From: Grifola frondosa
Lineage: Eukaryota > Basidiomycota > Agaricomycetes > Polyporales > Grifolaceae
Reading direction: 5' to 3'
Length of the DNA stretch: 64,000 bases
Assembly: GCA_001683735.1 (NCBI GenBank)
Contig: LUGG01000002.1
Coordinates: 1,550,001 to 1,614,000 of the forward strand
The stretch's first letter is position 1; each line of letters opens with the position of its first letter. This document shows positions 62,473-64,000 of the stretch, piece after piece. The notes beneath the pieces are model-generated. The model was not told the origin of the DNA. It did no database searches and saw only the letters and a program-made list of their open reading frames with translations. The position numbers and the translations under genes are program-made.

Positions 62473-62856
62473 TTACATTGTAGTGAGGATACCCAAAGCC
62501 TCCAGAGCCTGTCTAGCGCTTCTTCCTTCGCTATACTCTTCTTGTGACCGACGCCGACGCCCTTAACTTCGCCGCTCACTATATAATCAGTCATCAGACA
62601 AGTTACCTGCAATTGTACTGCCCTCACCTTTGCACTTCGCCTTCCATTGCACAGCATTTGCCGGCCCCACGGCAGATTCCTCCCAACTAACGAGATGAGT
62701 GTTCTTTGATGTCTGAAAATCTATACGAGCGAGGAATGGGCACAGAGTGCGGCCAGGTAGACGGATGAACTCGCAATTGTTGAGCTGTACCACGTAGCCT
62801 GCGACGCTTGTTGAGTTTTGCGACTGCTTAGAAAAAATATGGAGCTTACGGGGCAT
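62473..62856 (-). CDS. Small double-stranded RNA-binding domain protein
   Basis: Short protein of the dsRBD type frequent in mushroom genomes. From ATG 62856 it reads MPRKLHIFSK..., VVQLNN, SKNTHLVSWEESAVGP and NAVQWKAKCK; after an intron (near 62580-62630) SGEVKGVGVGHKKSIAKEEA continues the motif, and after a one-base correction ARQALEALGILTTM gives the conserved C-terminal helix and stop at 62473. The pattern W...V...G...G.G.G.KK-AKEEA-xxAL is that of the dsRBD second half. The break near 62519 (plus strand) is a missing base; read literally the helix becomes LDRLWRLWVSS and the frame runs on to 62352. The 5' exon limits are uncertain. Confidence 0.65.
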
Positions 62857-63296
62857 AGTGATTGCTTGCAGGGAATTGTATCGTGTAAAGATAAGTGTTT
62901 TTGGGTAATAAGCAGAAGAGGATGTGATGGTACTTGATAGAATCCGCGCGACTCGGTGAAACGCGTTGAAGGCTGGGGAAAAGCGATAAACTTAGAGGAC
63001 TCAGACACCTATGCGCGTACCAACATAAAGTAATGAGATTGCTCCACAGAAACAAAAGTTAGCCAATTCGTTTCGTACCATGAAAGTCATTAAATAAAAA
63101 CCAGACCTCATATATATCCATTATGACGCAGCATAGCAGCGGTTCGAGGTGGCTCGTGGTGAAGGGGGAACTCTGGCAGTAAATCTTGTTCTGCACAAAG
63201 ATGCCGTGTCCTCCATGCATCCAAGAAGAGCCTTGAGAACGTAATGATTGAAGTTATAACGTAGAGAGCGCACCTAATCCCGATTGAAGCTGAGAC
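62857..63296. other. Intergenic DNA, no gene seen
   Basis: Upstream flank of the dsRBD gene up to the inverted repeat copy. No recognisable feature. Confidence 0.35.
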
Positions 63297-64000
63297 AGCC
63301 CTTATATGCCCTGCACAGCCAATACCTACCACGCGCGATCATAACGTATCCGTCTGAGGAAGATGCGATATTCAGGCTGCTGGAAATCGTCGAGTCGTAT
63401 ATTATGCGCCCAGGTCAACGGCGGAAAGCGATATCAATCGTACAGGCGTGAGGTGGTGGTGGTGGATACGCTCGGTAGTGCAGCTTGCCAGGCTGGGGTG
63501 GGGCGACCGGCAGTGTCAGAGGTGCGGCAGGAGGGCAAGGAGGGAAGCACACATACCTCGGCAACCAAACAACTTTTCTCTAATCGCCTGTCACCATCGT
63601 TCAGACATGTACTGGCGACGAGCCTGAGGCGGACAGATAGTGTAGTTGGGGGGGAGACGCGCGTCTTGCGCTGCAGTCGTGTCTCGGATGTTGTACCGGA
63701 TGACAGAGTTGAGGACTTGAATGGGCGACACGTCTGAAGGACAAACGAAAGGACGGGGAGCATTCGGCAGGCGACATGCATGCGCAGCACTGTCCGCGGA
63801 TGTGCTCGAACGTCCAAACGTCGGTTCGATGACTGTGTGCAGCTAGAACGTCGCATCTTGGACGCAGAGCGCACATCCGAGGTTGAACATGTCGTAGGGA
63901 CCTCGCCAGCAGCGAATCGCGCCAACCAAACGCGCCACGAAACGAGCGGACGGAATGATTGAGAAAGAACCTGAACGGCAGCAGATTAGTAGCTTACACC
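63297..64000 (-). repeat. Dispersed repeat, third copy, inverted and cut by the window edge
   Basis: Reverse complement of 53617-54316 with few substitutions and a net 4-bp length difference. The copy continues past the end of the window. With the copy at 53137 it makes a pair of inverted repeats about 9 kb apart. Confidence 0.9.

Overview
The window is eukaryotic nuclear DNA from a fungus, almost certainly a basidiomycete of the Agaricomycetes type. Genes are broken by many short (about 50 nt) GT-AG introns, lie close together on both strands, and include a KDZ transposase with its CxC2 cysteine cluster, an expanded basidiomycete hypothetical family, a GH18 chitinase with a chitin-binding tail, Spg1, Mtr4, an RPL23-type uL14 gene and an intron-containing tRNA-Asp. 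No CRISPR, operon or bacterial-type signal is present.

Layout. 0.5-7.3 kb: copper amine oxidase, a Cupin_5 (DUF985) protein and a zinc-less MDR reductase, all on +. 8.4-15.3 kb: a repeat-rich block with a KDZ transposase gene on -, a 3 x 178 bp tandem array upstream of it, a 3 x ~98 bp array and a ~135 bp duplication. 15.2-22.5 kb: an unknown gene, a protein ending in a viroplasmin/RNase H1 N-domain-like fold, a divergent basidiomycete hypothetical gene, a 217 bp duplication and a GNAT acetyltransferase. 22.5-26.3 kb: no supportable gene. 26.3-36 kb: C2H2 zinc-finger factor, RBM18-like RRM protein, tRNA-Asp(GUC), uL14 (RPL23) and catalase. 36.6-45.7 kb: Mtr4-like exosome helicase, GH18 chitinase and Spg1 GTPase. 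46-49 kb: AT-rich DNA, a hairpin and a 1.75 kb CACTA-like non-autonomous element with a TAC target duplication. 49.4-52.3 kb: a gene built from tandemly duplicated 51-nt exons each with its own intron, and a convergent broken gene. 53-64 kb: three copies of a dispersed repeat, a RING protein with SUMO-interacting-like motifs, uncharacterised DNA, an FHA-Ser/Thr kinase (Chk2/Cds1-like) and a dsRBD protein.

The host genes are mostly housekeeping (RNA surveillance, translation, septation signalling, checkpoint, peroxide removal) and do not form one pathway. Two observations stand out. First, the 49.4 kb gene holds five in-frame, frame-neutral exon-intron cassettes whose intron lengths alternate 49/51 nt, showing how a repeat protein can grow by copying exon plus intron. 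Second, nearly every conserved gene needs one or more 1-base corrections, mostly in homopolymers, to keep its reading frame. This looks more like residual assembly indels than independent gene death, and it means literal translations here should not be trusted.
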